A DNA stretch of 37,634 nucleotides from an uncultured Saprospiraceae bacterium (lineage in GTDB: Bacteria; Bacteroidota; Bacteroidia; Chitinophagales; Saprospiraceae), in NCBI GenBank assembly GCA_937941765.1, contig CALDGQ010000154.1, forward strand, positions 1-37,634, given 5' to 3'. A model generated the notes under the pieces. That model worked only from the letters and a program-made list of their open reading frames with translations, was not told where the DNA came from and searched no databases. The position numbers and the translations under genes are program-made. Shown piece after piece: positions 1 through 8,108 of this stretch. Each line of letters opens with the position of its first letter. Position 1 is the first letter of the stretch.

Positions 1-155
1 AACTTGTTCGAAGGCCTTGCCCTCGTCTCGGATCTTTTATTTTGGAAAAAGAAGAAATAAATGTCATGGCAGAATATTGTTTTGCAACAAATTACTATTT
101 TTCTTAATAAATTAGAACTTAACAGTCCTGCCGTTCACCGTTCACAGTAAAACCA

Positions 156-1154
156 TTATTTCAAATCAAAATAAATCACATCACTAGTATGCATATCCGC
201 ATTCAAAATAAAGCGTTGACGAGAATGGCCATCATCAACAATCACTGCAACCGTGTTAGGTGGATGCTTTCCAAGATTGTGTGCATATAAGATTAGATAA
301 TTAGGTGCCTTTTTATCCTTGTTCAAAAACACATCAACTTTATGCTCTTCATTATCGATTTGATATTTATTCAAAACCCAATTACCATTATAGTTTAATG
401 AAATGATATCACCATCGTCTTTTTTGTGATCATAAACGGTGATACTTAAGTAATCTCTTTTGACCTCAATCTTTTTTCCAAACTTAACTTTTCTATTTTT
501 AATTTTCTTGACCCGATTGTCTTGCCATTTGATATCTACTGGTCCATCGTCTTTTTGAGAAAAATTGACATTGACGGTTTGAGCTTCTTCCAATGCAAAA
601 TCTGCTTCGTTAATTTTTGATATTTTTATTTTTCCTGGAGTGCAAGGAACTTCACTGAAATGTCCTTCACCTTCCCAGTTTCCTTCCAGATGAAACATAT
701 CATCACTCCTGTAAAATTCAAGATCAGCCTTTTTAAGACAAGTTTCTAAGTGCCTTAATTCCTTATGTGTATTAATATAGTTTTCGACATGAGTATCTTG
801 ATATTTCAGAACATTTCCATCCCAAGTACCTTTAAAATATTTATCATAAGAAAGATATCCTTTGTTGTCGGCAAATTTTACACGACAAACTAACATACCA
901 GTTACGTTTTTACCTTTATGCTCTATTTCAACATGGAATTTACCTTTTGCTCTTTTAAATTCAGGTTGTCCTAGCCAGTTGAGTTGACTGACTTTCCCTT
1001 CCCACAATCCTGTAAGATTAACATCTCGATTGCTCCTCATTTCTGATAATTCTTCCTTAGTTTTCTTTGGGAAATTAATTTCTACTTGTGCAGTAGTTTC
1101 CAAAAAACTGATTAAAAGCAGTAATGTTAAGAGTGAAATATTTTTTAAATGCAT
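156..1154 (-). CDS. Secreted protein of unknown function
   Basis: A 332-residue protein I do not recognise. Residues 1-22 form a clear signal peptide (Lys near the N-terminus, Leu/Ile-rich core, ending TTAQ), so it should reach the periplasm or cell surface. The body is rich in alternating charged and aromatic residues and looks all-beta. Two segments resemble each other, GLWEGKVSQLNWLGQPEF (about 48-65) and a second GNWEGEGHF block (about 157-165), suggesting repeated beta domains built around a G-x-W-E-G turn. The C-terminal stretch NYLILYAHNLGKHPPNT followed by a DDG turn is a beta-sandwich-like ending seen in other Bacteroidota envelope proteins. No catalytic motif is visible. It is transcribed alone; a palindromic repeat lies just upstream of its start. 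Confidence 0.8.
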   Translation of the reverse strand: MHLKNISLLTLLLLISFLETTAQVEINFPKKTKEELSEMRSNRDVNLTGLWEGKVSQLNWLGQPEFKRAKGKFHVEIEHKGKNVTGMLVCRVKFADNKGYLSYDKYFKGTWDGNVLKYQDTHVENYINTHKELRHLETCLKKADLEFYRSDDMFHLEGNWEGEGHFSEVPCTPGKIKISKINEADFALEEAQTVNVNFSQKDDGPVDIKWQDNRVKKIKNRKVKFGKKIEVKRDYLSITVYDHKKDDGDIISLNYNGNWVLNKYQIDNEEHKVDVFLNKDKKAPNYLILYAHNLGKHPPNTVAVIVDDGHSRQRFILNADMHTSDVIYFDLK

Positions 1155-1170
1155 TTTGAAAGTATATTGT

Positions 1171-1290
1171 TATGATGAGGTGAGAGGTTGGAAATCTTCA
1201 TCTCGATTACGAGCCAAAGGTTTCCAACCTCTTGGCGTTATTATTTATTTTCGCTGTCTAACGAGCCAAAGGTTTCCAATCTATTGGAGG
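1171..1290. repeat. Dispersed palindromic repeat (GGTTTCCAACC family)
   Basis: AGAGGTTGGAAA at 1183-1194 is exactly complementary to TTTCCAACCTCT at 1221-1232, giving a 12 bp stem with a 26-base loop. The block ACGAGCCAAAGGTTTCCAA occurs twice, at 1209-1227 and 1260-1278, the second copy being the more diverged downstream. A related sequence in inverted orientation lies at 24701-24742 (ACGAGATGAAGGTTTCTAACC). The unit lies between two minus-strand genes, just upstream of the 156-1154 gene, so it is in that gene's leader or promoter region. Function unknown; it looks like a mobile palindromic unit rather than a gene. Confidence 0.7.
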
Positions 1291-1301
1291 AATGTCTATA
1301 C

Positions 1302-2378
1302 CTAAAATGATTTAGCAATATAAAAATGGAAACTTTCATTTACTTTCTTCCAATTTTCATAATTCAAATCTGCCACGTAATAATCAGGATCAATATAACT
1401 ATCAAATCCACGACTATATAATACTCCTAGCGCAAATGAACCTTTGAAAAAACTCATAGTTCCTCCAATGATAAAACCTGCATCGTTCGCCTTGTAAGGT
1501 GTCTCAATTCCATTTCGTGGCGCAACACTGAAATGAGTCGTTTCAGAAGTAATGTCATCCAAAGTCACTTTTTCTTTTCCGCCCAGTAGTCTTCCATAAT
1601 ATAATCCAGCATTAAAATGTATACCAGCTCCAAGTGGCGCGACACCACCAATCACTTGTGCACGGGCATAGTGATTTCTATTTTCAGACAAAGACCCGCT
1701 GCTCATAGTGACGGCACTTAAATCTTCTTCATATAAATGCTGATGATAAAGAATTTCACTTTGCAAATAAACACGACGCATTGGATTCCATCTAAAAAAA
1801 GTTCCAACTTCATAACTAAATCCTTCATTAAAATCATTGGGTCTACGATTCGATTCTACACGAGAATTTCCAATTCCAACTTTGAATCCAAATCGATATT
1901 TTTTAAATAAATTATCTATTACATCCGCTATTTTAGGACCATTGTTATTTCCATTTTTATTGTTAGATCTAGACTTTTTTTGGTTTGGATCGACAGTAGG
2001 AGCGGGTGGTTTTGGTGTAGGCTGTACGGTAGTTTTAGGTTTTTTGATTGCTATTTCATTGATAACAAGTTCTGGTTCGATTTTGCCTGACAATTCGTCT
2101 AAGTCTTTATAAACTTCCCAGATGACCGCCTTTCCTTCTCCTGAAATCACTTTTCCATAATCTCCTTTTATAGATTTAGGCTCTATAATAGTTCCATCTT
2201 CTTTCTTGAAAAGTAGTTTGACATTATAGACTTCATCTTTCATACCTCCGAGATCATAGGTGATGATCATCTTATCATTTGAAGTTGAAACATCTACATT
2301 GGTGGCTGTTTGACCAGTCAGGTTAAAACTCATCAAAAACAATGCTGCTAAAATTAAAAAGGGAAAGCGCGTTTTCAT
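1302..2378 (-). CDS. Outer-membrane beta-barrel-like protein with N-terminal beta domain
   Basis: A 358-residue exported protein of three parts. Residues 1-22 are a signal peptide ending LTGQ. Residues about 25-110 form a compact beta domain (ITYDLGG..., then K-G-D-Y-G-K and V-I-W-E-V patterns) that I have seen in the N-termini of Bacteroidota envelope proteins and that has no known activity. Residues about 115-150 are a Lys/Pro/Thr then Asn-rich linker (PTPKPPAPT). Residues about 160-358 alternate hydrophobic and polar residues with Gly and aromatic positions (FGFKVGIGNSRVES, RVYLQSEILYHQ, GAGIHFNAGLYYGRLLGG) and end in F, as expected for an outer-membrane barrel of about eight strands. It has its own likely promoter upstream (2438-2445). 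Confidence 0.75.
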   Translation of the reverse strand: MKTRFPFLILAALFLMSFNLTGQTATNVDVSTSNDKMIITYDLGGMKDEVYNVKLLFKKEDGTIIEPKSIKGDYGKVISGEGKAVIWEVYKDLDELSGKIEPELVINEIAIKKPKTTVQPTPKPPAPTVDPNQKKSRSNNKNGNNNGPKIADVIDNLFKKYRFGFKVGIGNSRVESNRRPNDFNEGFSYEVGTFFRWNPMRRVYLQSEILYHQHLYEEDLSAVTMSSGSLSENRNHYARAQVIGGVAPLGAGIHFNAGLYYGRLLGGKEKVTLDDITSETTHFSVAPRNGIETPYKANDAGFIIGGTMSFFKGSFALGVLYSRGFDSYIDPDYYVADLNYENWKKVNESFHFYIAKSF

Positions 2379-2408
2379 AACATTAATTTGGTTAAGCGAT
2401 AAGTATTT

Positions 2409-2458
2409 GATACCATTGGTATCTTGCTTTTAGACGCCAAAAATAAGCCTTTGGTATC
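2409..2458 (-). promoter_or_regulatory. Promoter with flanking GATACCAA repeats for the 1302-2378 gene
   Basis: Read on the minus strand, TATTTTTG (plus 2438-2445) matches the Bacteroidota -7 consensus TAnnTTTG. A CAA (TTG on the minus strand) lies at plus 2462-2464, 16 bases upstream, a slightly short spacing for the -33 box. A perfect 7+7 palindrome GATACCATTGGTATC sits at 2409-2423, just downstream of the predicted start site, and the same half-site TTGGTATC recurs at 2451-2458, between the -7 and -33 boxes. Such placement suggests a repressor site, but this is inferred from position only. Confidence 0.4.
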
Positions 2459-2551
2459 ATTCAACTGCTTCATTATGAATTTCTTAACTGAAAAGCTAAA
2501 CGAAACAGAGATTTTGATGTTGAATTATCTATAAAATGTATACAACTATAT

Positions 2552-2559
2552 TATTTTTG
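2552..2559 (+). promoter_or_regulatory. Likely -7 box for aspartate kinase
   Basis: TATTTTTG fits TAnnTTTG and lies 23 bases before the ATG, giving a short leader of about 15-20 bases. No well-spaced -33 TTG was found (the nearest is 29 bases upstream). The short leader leaves no room for a lysine or threonine riboswitch. Confidence 0.4.
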
Positions 2560-2582
2560 GTCAATAATTAAGTAAACAAACT

Positions 2583-3839
2583 ATGATTAAGGTTTTCAAA
2601 TTCGGAGGAGCATCCGTAAAAGATATTGATGGAATAAAAAATGTTGCATCTATTATACAAAATCACCAAGAACCACTTTTAATTGTTGTCTCCGCAATGG
2701 GAAAAACAACCAACGCGTTAGAAGGAATTGTGAATGCCTATTTTAATCAAACTGGCGAAGCTTTTAATTTATATGAAAAAGTGAGGGCTGATCATTTCAA
2801 AGTTTGTGAGACTTTGTTTGGTGCGAATTCAGAAACAAGCAATTTACTCAACGATATTTTTGTGGAAATCGAATGGGTAATAGAAGATGATGTGCATGAT
2901 CAATATGATTATATCTATGATCAAATAGTTAGTGTTGGTGAATTGGCTTCGACAACGATATTGGCAAATTACCTCAAAAAAGAAGGTCGATCTACTGAAT
3001 GGCAAGATGCCCGTGATTTGATTATTACCAATGAAACATATCGGGATGCTAAAGTAAATTGGGAAGCTACAAAAAATCGAATAACAACAACGCTCGCAAA
3101 TAAACTAGTTGAACAAAACATTGTAATTACACAAGGCTTTATTGGTGGAACTTCTGATAACAATACGACAACTCTAGGAAGAGAAGGGTCTGATTTTAGT
3201 GCAGCAATTTTTGCACATTGCTTAGATGCAGCAAGTGTTTCAATTTGGAAAGATGTTCCTGGAATTTTGACTGGTGACCCAAGTGTTTTTGATGATGTAA
3301 AAAAGATAGATGCCATGTCCTATCGAGAAGCAATTGAAATGACTTATTATGGAGCCAAGGTGATTCACCAAAAAACAATCAAACCACTTCAAAATAAAAA
3401 CATCCCTATGTATGTCAAATCCTTTGTCAATCCCGAAGGTGCAGGTACTGTTATAAATAAAAATTTAGTAGATAATTATCCACCAGTTATAGTTCTTGAA
3501 AACAATCAGGTGTTGATCAAAATAGGTACTCGTGATTTCTCATTTGTTGCAGAAGACCATCTAAGTAGTATTTTTAAAAAATTCGCTGCTTCTAGAATTA
3601 AAATCAACATGATGCGAAATACGGCGATTAGTTTTTCTGTAAGCGTACAAGACACACGTGCACGTCTTCAAATCCTAATCGAAGAATTGCAAAAAGAATT
3701 TAATATTGAGGTTGAAAAAAATCTTCAACTTATTACGATTCGTCATTTCAAAGATGAGGTCATTGAAAAATTAACCAAAGACAAAATTGTATTGTTGGAA
3801 GAAAGGAGTGGAGAGACCATCCGATTTGTGGTTAAGTAG
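2583..3839 (+). CDS. lysC: Aspartate kinase
   Basis: Phosphorylates L-aspartate with ATP, the first step towards lysine, threonine, methionine and diaminopimelate, in the cytoplasm. The 418-residue product is a monofunctional enzyme without a homoserine dehydrogenase domain. Family motifs are in place: KFGGASV at 6-12 (nucleotide/aspartate site), SVGE at 117-120, GREGSD at 199-204 (usually GRGGSD, so one substitution), and WKDVPGILTGDP at 222-233. Residues about 305-418 carry the tandem ACT region (VLIKIGTRDFSF, INMMRNTAISFSVSV) that gives feedback control, probably by lysine or threonine. The start follows a Bacteroidota-type promoter by 23 bases and has no Shine-Dalgarno site. The gene stands alone, with a gap of about 370 bases downstream. 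Confidence 0.95.
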   Translation: MIKVFKFGGASVKDIDGIKNVASIIQNHQEPLLIVVSAMGKTTNALEGIVNAYFNQTGEAFNLYEKVRADHFKVCETLFGANSETSNLLNDIFVEIEWVIEDDVHDQYDYIYDQIVSVGELASTTILANYLKKEGRSTEWQDARDLIITNETYRDAKVNWEATKNRITTTLANKLVEQNIVITQGFIGGTSDNNTTTLGREGSDFSAAIFAHCLDAASVSIWKDVPGILTGDPSVFDDVKKIDAMSYREAIEMTYYGAKVIHQKTIKPLQNKNIPMYVKSFVNPEGAGTVINKNLVDNYPPVIVLENNQVLIKIGTRDFSFVAEDHLSSIFKKFAASRIKINMMRNTAISFSVSVQDTRARLQILIEELQKEFNIEVEKNLQLITIRHFKDEVIEKLTKDKIVLLEERSGETIRFVVK

Positions 3840-4210
3840 TGTTATTCCGTTTTCATTTGGCGGCTTATTTAACTTAGTGCCAAGCACCTTAAAAACAAGA
3901 TTGCTTAGATAGTTCACGTATTTCGGCTTAAAAGGCTTATGATTTGACCATAAAATAAGCAATGTATCCTGATTTAAATAGTCAACTAGTTAGTTGATTA
4001 CCTTCACATCACATACAATTAATACATATTAAAAATTGGAATAATATTTGTTACATTATATGTAAGTTATTTTTTCAAAATTCATATAATTAATTGAAAG
4101 ATAGCTACTTACTAAAGTTACTGTATTTTTTTCTTTTTAAGATAGTTGAATGCTAATCTTCCATTCGATAAAGGAAGTCGCATTGCATTAGCTAATTGCT
4201 TTGAAAAGAA
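3840..4210. other. Intergenic gap, AT-rich, no gene seen
   Basis: I see no credible coding sequence here. The only clear structure is a perfect short dyad, TCAACTA-GT-TAGTTGA at 3982-3997, of a size that could bind a dimeric regulator. The sequence from 4010 to 4140 is strongly AT-rich and lies upstream of the small-ORF cassette, so a promoter for that cassette probably lies here, but no TAnnTTTG match with good spacing was found. Confidence 0.4.
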
Positions 4211-4318
4211 ATGTCACAAATCCCACATAGCGGCAACCCAACTGTAATTTCTAATACTGAAATTACTTCCTACGAGCGCTTCATTAAATATCACAAATAT
4301 GAATTCCCACGACTTTAA
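4211..4318 (+). CDS. Possible 35-residue protein, first ORF of a cassette
   Basis: ATG at 4211 opens a 35-codon frame ending at TAA 4316-4318, with a protein-like composition (starts MSQIPHSGNPTVIS, ends YHKYEFPRL). Its last 20 bases overlap the start of the next frame at 4299, an arrangement typical of translational coupling. Neither a signal peptide nor a recognisable domain is present. It may be a real micro-protein, a leader peptide for the downstream gene, or chance; the ordinary amino-acid use and the overlap are the only support. Confidence 0.35.
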   Translation: MSQIPHSGNPTVISNTEITSYERFIKYHKYEFPRL

Positions 4319-4535
4319 TAAAATGATGTCCTTAATTTCAAAATTAAGAGTGGCTATCAATCATGCAAAAAAAACAGACTCTACTTTCAATAAGTGTCAT
4401 AGTCAATCTATTTCTTTCATCACAGAATTGGACGGACACATGAAAAAAATTGAAGAAGGGTTGACTACGGCAAAAGTTCTGAAACCTGAAATGGATTCAG
4501 ATATTTCTCTTGATGGTCCCACCACTTACTTATAA
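4299..4535 (+). CDS. Small hypothetical protein (78 aa)
   Basis: A 78-residue soluble protein, not recognised. Residues about 5-57 are predicted helical (MMSLISKLRVAINHAKK, then a heptad-like SFITELDGHMKKIEEGL), so it may be a short helical hairpin or coiled coil; the tail from about 60 is acidic and polar. It has one cysteine and no export signal. It overlaps a 35-codon frame upstream and is followed after 24 bases by the cysteine-rich 295-residue gene, so the three probably share a transcript. A partner or accessory role for the larger protein is a guess from position. Confidence 0.55.
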   Translation: MNSHDFNKMMSLISKLRVAINHAKKTDSTFNKCHSQSISFITELDGHMKKIEEGLTTAKVLKPEMDSDISLDGPTTYL

Positions 4536-4559
4536 ACCGATTTAAATTTATTTTGTAAA

Positions 4560-5447
4560 ATGAATGTTAGATTTAGTGTTAGCAATTCTAAGAAAATGAG
4601 TTTTACATCGACTCAATTATATAAAGTCGAAAAAGCCATTGAAATTCTCAACCAAATTATAACGAGTCCAGGATTTAAAAACAGGGTTTGTGGATTCAAT
4701 TGGAAAGGGGAAAATGGCGTTACTTACAACCGCTTTCATAGGAGTAATTCCATGTCAAATACACAAGTATGGAGTTGTTTATCTAATGCCCGTGCCAATT
4801 GGGGAAATATAAAAGTACAAAGAGCTAACCAACAGATTGAGGTCGTCCCATGTATGACTAATGCTACTTATAAGAATGAGTGCTGTTCAGTAATTAGCAA
4901 CATATGCATTAATAATATCCATTTATCTAACAAATCATACACACCGATTCATTTAGCGAGCGCTATGTTTCACGAATACTGTGTCAACTGTTGTGGGTTT
5001 TCTGCAGTCACTAATGGAACCATTTCTGAATATACGAACTGGACCGTTCCCTTTGCTTGTGGTAGGTTGATTAAAGATTGCGCTGCGAATGCTTTTCCTG
5101 ATGATTTCGAAGTACAACATTGGGCAGAACAATGCAATATTGCTGCGTTTAATTATTTTCCACCTTCCATGATTTGGAACGATAATGAAAAACAAGAAGT
5201 AATCTTTACAACTTCTGCTTGTGTCAAAGTCGATCAGACGATTTATGCAATGGAATTGGAATTAGATTGTTTGGAAAATTGTACAGAACAAAGCGACGAA
5301 ATTGCCGAAAGAACGACGGTCATCAAAAATTGTATTAATTCATTGAAACGAATGAGAGGAGAGTTGTTTGCAACTTCTTTAGATGGTTCTGAAGTGACAA
5401 TGATGCCTGCTGAGTTGCCGATGCATATGTCGCTAGTTTCCAACTAA
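4560..5447 (+). CDS. Cysteine-rich protein with degenerate zincin-like motif
   Basis: A 295-residue protein with no signal peptide and 16 cysteines, far above the norm for this window (CC at two sites, YCVNCCGF, LDCLENC). Residues about 130-147 (YTPIHLASAMFHEYCVNCCG) resemble the active-site helix of zinc metallopeptidases, where an ala/leu-rich helix leads into HExxH..G. Here the HE is kept, but the second His is absent and the spacing to the Gly is one longer, so either the metal site uses cysteine instead or the protein is no longer a protease. The rest is not recognised. It follows the 78-residue gene by 24 bases, and three palindromic tandem repeats lie directly downstream. The cysteines argue for metal binding or disulfides. 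Family assignment is an inference. Confidence 0.7.
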   Translation: MNVRFSVSNSKKMSFTSTQLYKVEKAIEILNQIITSPGFKNRVCGFNWKGENGVTYNRFHRSNSMSNTQVWSCLSNARANWGNIKVQRANQQIEVVPCMTNATYKNECCSVISNICINNIHLSNKSYTPIHLASAMFHEYCVNCCGFSAVTNGTISEYTNWTVPFACGRLIKDCAANAFPDDFEVQHWAEQCNIAAFNYFPPSMIWNDNEKQEVIFTTSACVKVDQTIYAMELELDCLENCTEQSDEIAERTTVIKNCINSLKRMRGELFATSLDGSEVTMMPAELPMHMSLVSN

Positions 5448-5470
5448 ATTAGTATAAAACATAGGTGCTC

Positions 5471-5793
5471 GCGTTTCTTAAGCCTTCAAGGATTGAGAAA
5501 CGTCCTATTATAGAGTAGTGGCGTTTTTAATAAAGTTAACGAATCCTCAAAGGCTTCGCAAACTATGACATCTAAATACGCGTTTCTTAAGCCTTCAAGG
5601 ATTGAGAAACTTCTTGTTATAGAAAAGTGGCGTTTAATAAAGTTTACGAATCCTCAAAGGCTTCGCAAACTATGACTCTAAATACGCGTTTCTTAAGCCT
5701 TTGAGGATTGAGAAACGTCCTGTTAAAGAATAATGGCGTTTTTAATAAAGTTTACGAATCCTCAAAAGCTTCGCAAACTATGACTCTAAATAC
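5471..5793. repeat. Three tandem copies of a ~108 bp palindromic unit
   Basis: Units run 5471-5579 (109 bp), 5580-5685 (106 bp) and 5686-5793 (108 bp); all begin GCGTTTCTTAAGCCTT and end near TCTAAATAC. Each contains an inverted repeat: AAGCCTTCAAGGATT pairs with AATCCTCAAAGGCTT about 47 bases later (5480-5494 with 5542-5556 in unit 1), so each copy can fold as one long hairpin. In unit 3 the left arm reads AAGCCTTTGAGGATT, the exact complement of the right arms of units 1 and 2. The array fills the gap between two convergent genes and could act as a transcript-end barrier. The repeat is too long and too few-copied for a CRISPR, and has no spacer pattern. Confidence 0.9.
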
Positions 5794-5804
5794 GGATATC
5801 TATT

Positions 5805-6992
5805 TTAAATAACCCCCAATTCTTTTCCAACTTTCACAAAAGCAGCCACCGCCTTTTCCAAATGGTTACGCTCATGACCAGCAGAAATCTGAACTCTTAT
5901 TCTTGCTTTTTCCTTTGGTACAACTGGGTAGTAAAATCCAATTACATAAATTCCTTCCTCTAATAATTTATTTGCCATCACCTGAGATAACTTGGCATCA
6001 TATAACATTACAGGCACGATTGGATGCGTTCCAGGAATAATATCAAATCCTGCAGCAGTCATTTCTTTTCTAAAATAAGCTGCATTAATTTCCAATTTAT
6101 CTCTCAAAGTCGTTGATCCAGAAAGGATATCCAACACCCGAATAGATGCACCAACGATTGAAGGGGCTAAAGTATTTGAAAATAGATAAGGACGTGAACG
6201 CTGACGTAAGATGTCAACAATTTCTTTTTTTGCAGCTGTAAAACCACCTGATGCACCTCCGAGCGCTTTACCAAAAGTTCCAGTGATAATATCCACTCTT
6301 CCCATTGCATTGTTATGCTCATGTGAACCACGTCCTGTCTTGCCTGTAAACCCAGTAGCATGACAATCATCAACCATCACCATTGCATCGTATTTATCCG
6401 CAAGATCACAGATTTTATCAATTTGAGCAATCGTGCCATCCATTGAGAAAACACCATCCGTTGCAATCAATCGACGACGAGCATCTTTGGCTTCAATTAA
6501 TTTAGCTTCTAAATCTGCCATGTCGTTGGTGTTGTAACGAAAACGAGCAGCTTTACACAATCGGATTCCATCAATGATCGATGCATGATTTAAGGAATCA
6601 GAAATGATTGCATCTTCTTTTCCAAGAATAGGTTCAAATAACCCTCCATTAGCATCAAAAGCAGCCGCATATAAAATCGCATCTTCCATTCCCAAAAAGG
6701 AAGCGATTTTTTCTTCCAATTCTTTGTGAATATCTTGCGTTCCACAAATGAATCGCACAGAAGACATCCCAAAACCATGAGAATCAATAGCCGCCTTGGC
6801 CGCTTTAATTACTTCAGGATGAGAAGATAGACCTAAATAATTATTGGCACAAAAATTAAGAACGGTGTCGCCTTTTGTAGTTTTTATTTCAGCAGATTGA
6901 GGTGTGATAATGATTCGTTCTTCTTTATAAAGTCCGGCATCTTTGATATCGTCTATTTCTTGTTGTAAAGCGGGTCCGACAGATTTGAACAT
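5805..6992 (-). CDS. kbl: Glycine C-acetyltransferase (2-amino-3-ketobutyrate CoA ligase)
   Basis: PLP enzyme that cleaves 2-amino-3-ketobutyrate with CoA into glycine and acetyl-CoA, the second step of threonine breakdown; cytoplasmic. At 395 residues it has normal family length. The alpha-oxoamine synthase signatures are present: FCANNYLGLSSHP near 47-59, the cofactor-binding Asp and His in VDDCHATGF (D208, H211), and the Schiff-base lysine in TFGKALGGASGG (K242). It lies 33 bases downstream of the threonine dehydrogenase gene on the same strand, so the two form an operon with substrate passing between the products. Biotin or 5-aminolevulinate synthase paralogues are less likely because of this partner. 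Confidence 0.95.
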   Translation of the reverse strand: MFKSVGPALQQEIDDIKDAGLYKEERIIITPQSAEIKTTKGDTVLNFCANNYLGLSSHPEVIKAAKAAIDSHGFGMSSVRFICGTQDIHKELEEKIASFLGMEDAILYAAAFDANGGLFEPILGKEDAIISDSLNHASIIDGIRLCKAARFRYNTNDMADLEAKLIEAKDARRRLIATDGVFSMDGTIAQIDKICDLADKYDAMVMVDDCHATGFTGKTGRGSHEHNNAMGRVDIITGTFGKALGGASGGFTAAKKEIVDILRQRSRPYLFSNTLAPSIVGASIRVLDILSGSTTLRDKLEINAAYFRKEMTAAGFDIIPGTHPIVPVMLYDAKLSQVMANKLLEEGIYVIGFYYPVVPKEKARIRVQISAGHERNHLEKAVAAFVKVGKELGVI

Positions 6993-7025
6993 TTGAATAT
7001 ATTTAGTTTTTTAGATAATTGTTAT

Positions 7026-7997
7026 TTAAGATTGTCTAGAATTTCCTTTTGGATTGTACTTTTTGCCTAATTGCGATAACATTTCAGCAGTCATCTTTGC
7101 GAGATCGAAATCAGGTGACCAACCCCAATCTTTTTTAGCAAGAGCGTCATCAATACTATCTGGCCAAGTATCAGCAATGCTTTGTCTGAAATCAGGTTCG
7201 TAAGTAATGGTAAAGTTGGGAATATGTTTTTTTATTTCTGCTGCAATTTCAGCTGGCGTAAAATCAATCGCACCAATATTGTAAGCACCATGAAACGTAA
7301 TCGCCTCATAAGGAGCATGCATCATGTCACATACACACTTGATGGCGTCATCCATATACATCATAGGTAGACGAGTATTTGGTTTTAAAAAACACTCGTA
7401 AGTACCATGTTTGATAGCTGCATGAAAAATGTCGACCGCATAATCTGTAGTCCCACCACCAGCTAATGTTTGATAACCAATAATACCAGGAAATCTAAGA
7501 CTACGCACATCCAATTCATAGTTGTTGCGATAATAGTTACACCAATATTCCCCTGCTGCTTTGCTAATTCCATACACCGTGTTAGGATCTAAAAAATGAG
7601 CTTGTGAAGTATTTGTTTTGGGCGTATAGTTTCCAAAAACAGCAATAGAACTTGGAAAAAATATTTTGCGAAGTTGTTGACGAAAACCAACATCCAGTAC
7701 ATTGAAAAGTCCGTTCATATTCAAATTCCAGGCCCAACGAGGATCTTTTTCGCCTTTTGCAGATAGAATGGCAGCAAGATGATATATTTGAGTAATCTCT
7801 TTGTCAACGACTACTTTTTCAAGCCGTTTTACATCCAAAACATCTATCCGCTCAAAATGCCCACTGAAAGATTCTTCCGCACGAATATCAGAAGCAATGA
7901 CATTGTCACGCCCATATTTTTCCTGCAAGGTTTGAGTTAACACCGTACCAATTTGACCATTGGCACCCGTGATTAATATTTTTTCAGGTGAACGCAT
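7026..7997 (-). CDS. tdh: L-threonine 3-dehydrogenase, NAD-dependent epimerase type
   Basis: Short-chain (extended SDR) enzyme that oxidises L-threonine to 2-amino-3-ketobutyrate with NAD. This is the epimerase-like class, not the zinc alcohol dehydrogenase-like Tdh of E. coli. The dinucleotide fold starts at residue 7 with GANGQIG (11-17); an acidic D37 closes the second strand and fits NAD preference; the catalytic YGISK gives Y142 and K146, with S116/S117 in FPSSIAVFG. Length 323 is normal for the family. First gene of the operon with kbl, 33 bases upstream of it. No promoter with full consensus was found in the 111-base gap before it. Confidence 0.93.
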   Translation of the reverse strand: MRSPEKILITGANGQIGTVLTQTLQEKYGRDNVIASDIRAEESFSGHFERIDVLDVKRLEKVVVDKEITQIYHLAAILSAKGEKDPRWAWNLNMNGLFNVLDVGFRQQLRKIFFPSSIAVFGNYTPKTNTSQAHFLDPNTVYGISKAAGEYWCNYYRNNYELDVRSLRFPGIIGYQTLAGGGTTDYAVDIFHAAIKHGTYECFLKPNTRLPMMYMDDAIKCVCDMMHAPYEAITFHGAYNIGAIDFTPAEIAAEIKKHIPNFTITYEPDFRQSIADTWPDSIDDALAKKDWGWSPDFDLAKMTAEMLSQLGKKYNPKGNSRQS

Positions 7998-8108
7998 ATG
8001 CTTCGTTTTCTCGTAAATAATATGAAGTAAAGTAAAGCTACATTACTATAATGTGAATTTACAAATTAAGTTGACCTAAGAAGCTATAAAAATGAGTTCC
8101 AATAAAAA

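Noticed and set aside
1030..1305. A 91-codon plus-strand frame across the repeat at 1171-1290
   Set aside because: It overlaps the N-terminus of the secreted-protein gene and a palindromic repeat, and its product has no protein-like features.
2500..2582. Lysine or threonine riboswitch before aspartate kinase
   Set aside because: The predicted leader is under 25 bases and shows no aptamer-like structure.
3771..3962. A 63-codon minus-strand frame over the end of lysC
   Set aside because: It covers the conserved C-terminus of aspartate kinase on the other strand and has no homologue I recognise. The stretch 3850-3940 could be a repeat tail, but I have no second copy in the window.
4560..5447. 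Working zinc metalloprotease
   Set aside because: The HExxH pattern is broken: the second His is missing and the spacing is shifted, so only a degenerate relation can be claimed.
5471..5793. CRISPR array
   Set aside because: Units are ~108 bp with no variable spacers and no cas genes; they are tandem palindromes.
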